DNA from: Acidipropionibacterium sp.
GTDB taxonomy: Bacteria > Actinomycetota > Actinomycetes > Propionibacteriales > Propionibacteriaceae
NCBI GenBank assembly: GCA_022647765.1
Contig: JALCLH010000006.1
Span: 1 to 64,000 of the forward strand
Direction of reading: 5' to 3'
DNA length: 64,000 nucleotides
Shown: positions 62,029 through 64,000 of the stretch, piece after piece
How the letters are laid out: the number at the start of each line of letters is the position of its first letter
Position numbering within the stretch: position 1 is the stretch's first letter
Translations under genes and position numbers: made by a program
Notes under the pieces: model-generated
Told to the model about the DNA's origin: nothing
The model's input: only the letters and a program-made list of their open reading frames with translations
Database searches by the model: none

Positions 62029-63594
62029 ATGGATGACACCAGCAGGGGCGTCGGCGGCACGCCCGACAGCGGCTCGGAGTGGCCTGCGCAGAACGGCCGT
62101 CCCGAGCAGCCCGGCCGGCCCGGGCAGTCCGGCCGGCCCGGGCAGTCCGGCCGGCCCGGGCAGTCCGGCCACACCGACCAGAACGGCCAGTTCGGGCATT
62201 CCGACCAGCCCTATCAGTATGAGGCCACCCAGCGCCTCCCCCAGGACCAGCAGAACACCCAGCCGGGTCAGTGGGGTACCGCGGGTCCGCAGTTCGAGAA
62301 CCAGTCCCAGTATCCGGACCAGACTGGTCAGCCGTGGGGTCAGGCGGCCGCAGTTGGCGGCCAGCAGCAAAGCGCCGGCACGTCGCAGACTCCCGGCCAG
62401 CCCCCGCAGGGCCCGGGCCGCCCCGGGGCCCCGACCGTCACCCCAGAGCGCGGAAACTCCAGCAAGGGGGGCAAGGCCGGCACCGTCGTCCTGGCGGCCG
62501 TCCTGGCCGCGGTGATCGGCGGGCTGTCCGGTTGGGCGGTCAGCAGCCAGAGCGGTGGCGACGCCGTCGCCGCCTCCAGCGCCTCGGCACTGCCGACCAG
62601 CACCGTCACCAGAGTGGTCCAGGGCAACTCCTCGAGCCCGGACTGGACGACCACCGCCAAGGCCGTCTCCAACTCGGTGGTCTCCATCACCGTGCAGTCC
62701 GGCCAGGGCGGCGGGGCCGGCTCGGGCGTCGTCCTCAACGCCAACGGCGACATCGTCACCAACAACCACGTGGTCGCCGCCGAGGGCAGCGGCGGCAGCA
62801 TCACGGTCGGGATCGGCGACAAGACCTACCCCGCCGCGGTGGTCGGCACCGACCCCTCGACCGACCTGGCCGTGATCCGGCTCAAGCAGGTCCCGAAGAA
62901 CCTCCAGCCGATCGACTTCGGCAACTCCGACACCCTCAACGTCGGCGCACCGGTGATGGCGATCGGCAACCCGCTGGGGCTGTCGGGATCGGTCACCACC
63001 GGCATCATCAGCGCCTTGAACCGCCCGGTGACGACCTCGGCCAGCGAGCAGGGTCAGGCCAGCGGGTCGGACTCCTCCGGAGTGGTCGTCACCAGCGCCA
63101 TCCAGACCAGCGCTCCGATCAATCCGGGCAACTCCGGCGGCGCACTGGTCAACGCCAGCGGGCAGCTGATCGGCATCAACTCGTCGATCGCCAGCCTCTC
63201 CTCGGGCTCCTCGGGCTCCCAGTCCGGCAGCATCGGGATCGGCTTCGCCATTCCCGCCAACCAGGTCCGCAACATCACCGACCAGCTGATCGCCACCGGG
63301 AAGGCGAGGCACGCTTTCCTCGGCATCACCACCGACGACGGCACCGCGACCGTCGACGGGGCGACGACCTCGGGCGCCGCGGTGCGCTCGGTCCAGCCCG
63401 GCTCCCCGGCAGCCAAGGCCGGCATCCAGCCGGGGGACGTCGTGGTCGAGATGAACTCGACCAATGTCACCTCCGGCGAGTCCCTGGTCGGCCTGGTGCG
63501 CGCCCGGAAGGTCGGTGAGCAGGTCACTCTCACGATCGTGCGCAACGGGTCCCAGCAGAAGGTGTCGGTGACCCTGGCCGCCGCGGTCCAGTAG
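62029..63594 (+). CDS. HtrA/DegP-like trypsin-type serine protease with PDZ domain
   Basis: TNNHVV, STDLAVIRLK, NPGNSGGALVNASGQLIGINS, PDZ-like PAAKAGIQPGDVVVEMN; N-terminal GRPGQS repeats. Confidence 0.93.
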   Translation: MDDTSRGVGGTPDSGSEWPAQNGRPEQPGRPGQSGRPGQSGRPGQSGHTDQNGQFGHSDQPYQYEATQRLPQDQQNTQPGQWGTAGPQFENQSQYPDQTGQPWGQAAAVGGQQQSAGTSQTPGQPPQGPGRPGAPTVTPERGNSSKGGKAGTVVLAAVLAAVIGGLSGWAVSSQSGGDAVAASSASALPTSTVTRVVQGNSSSPDWTTTAKAVSNSVVSITVQSGQGGGAGSGVVLNANGDIVTNNHVVAAEGSGGSITVGIGDKTYPAAVVGTDPSTDLAVIRLKQVPKNLQPIDFGNSDTLNVGAPVMAIGNPLGLSGSVTTGIISALNRPVTTSASEQGQASGSDSSGVVVTSAIQTSAPINPGNSGGALVNASGQLIGINSSIASLSSGSSGSQSGSIGIGFAIPANQVRNITDQLIATGKARHAFLGITTDDGTATVDGATTSGAAVRSVQPGSPAAKAGIQPGDVVVEMNSTNVTSGESLVGLVRARKVGEQVTLTIVRNGSQQKVSVTLAAAVQ

Positions 63595-63725
63595 TCGTCG
63601 TTGGGGGTAGGACGCCGGGGACGCCGGACGCCCAGGTCCCCTCCCGGGACGGATTCGGCAGAGTCCCCACAACGGCAATCGGCCGGCTCCTACATCAGGC
63701 CCGGCTCCTACATCAGATCCAGCCC

Positions 63726-64000
63726 CTACATCAGATCCAGCACAGCCCGGGCCGTCTCGTCGTCGACCACCAGGTCGGTGGCGACCCGGGCCCGCAGGGC
63801 CGCCAGCAGGCTCCGGGCCTTGCTCTGCCCGGCCACCACGCAGATCCGGCGGGGTATCCTCTGCAGCTGCTGCGGCGTCATCCCGCTGGCCCGGTCGTTG
63901 AACGGGATGTCCGCATACCCGCCGTCGGCCTTCAGGAAGACCGTGTTGACATCGCCGACGACCCCCCAGGAGAGCAGCTGGTGCATCTCGGCCTCGGTGA
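63726..64000 (-). CDS. SorC/DeoR-like sugar-binding regulator, C-terminal part (continues past window)
   Basis: LLSWGVVGDVNTVFLKADGGYADIPFNDRASGM...RRICVVAGQSKARSLLAALRARVATDLVVDDETARAVL. Confidence 0.75.
   Translation of the reverse strand, partial: TEAEMHQLLSWGVVGDVNTVFLKADGGYADIPFNDRASGMTPQQLQRIPRRICVVAGQSKARSLLAALRARVATDLVVDDETARAVLDLM

Overview
64 kb of a GC-rich actinobacterial chromosome, probably a Propionibacterium relative (B12 riboswitches, gene content); taxonomy is inferred only. Main contents: (i) class III ribonucleotide reductase nrdDG behind a candidate tandem NrdR-box pair and a long cobalamin riboswitch; (ii) two FecBCD-type ABC importers and a ZnuABC importer whose promoters share one Zur/Fur-like palindrome, plus a secreted beta-propeller protein; (iii) a riboswitch-controlled BtuFCD operon ending in a 2Fe-2S ferredoxin-like protein; (iv) a DUF305 (Met/His-rich) plus NapH/NosR-like polyferredoxin pair, also behind a cobalamin riboswitch; (v) a toxin-antitoxin/AbiE island (about 18.1-25.4 kb); (vi) a galactitol-type PTS operon with FGGY kinase and a GpsA-like dehydrogenase; (vii) the most notable locus (47.25-54.92 kb): divergent EPSP-synthase-like domain, acyl-CoA ligase, acyl-CoA dehydrogenase, ChcA/FabL-like SDR and 2,4-dienoyl-CoA-reductase-like flavoprotein, a set expected for making cyclohexanecarboxyl-CoA from shikimate (omega-cyclohexyl fatty acid starter). 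An ~80-bp intergenic palindrome family (ATGGTCCCGATCACTCCCGA...TCGGGAGTGATCGGGACCAT) occurs about 10 times, with several other palindromes of similar size. Many otherwise intact genes carry single 1-nt frameshifts, which points to consensus errors or widespread decay. All calls are from reading the sequence; no searches were run.
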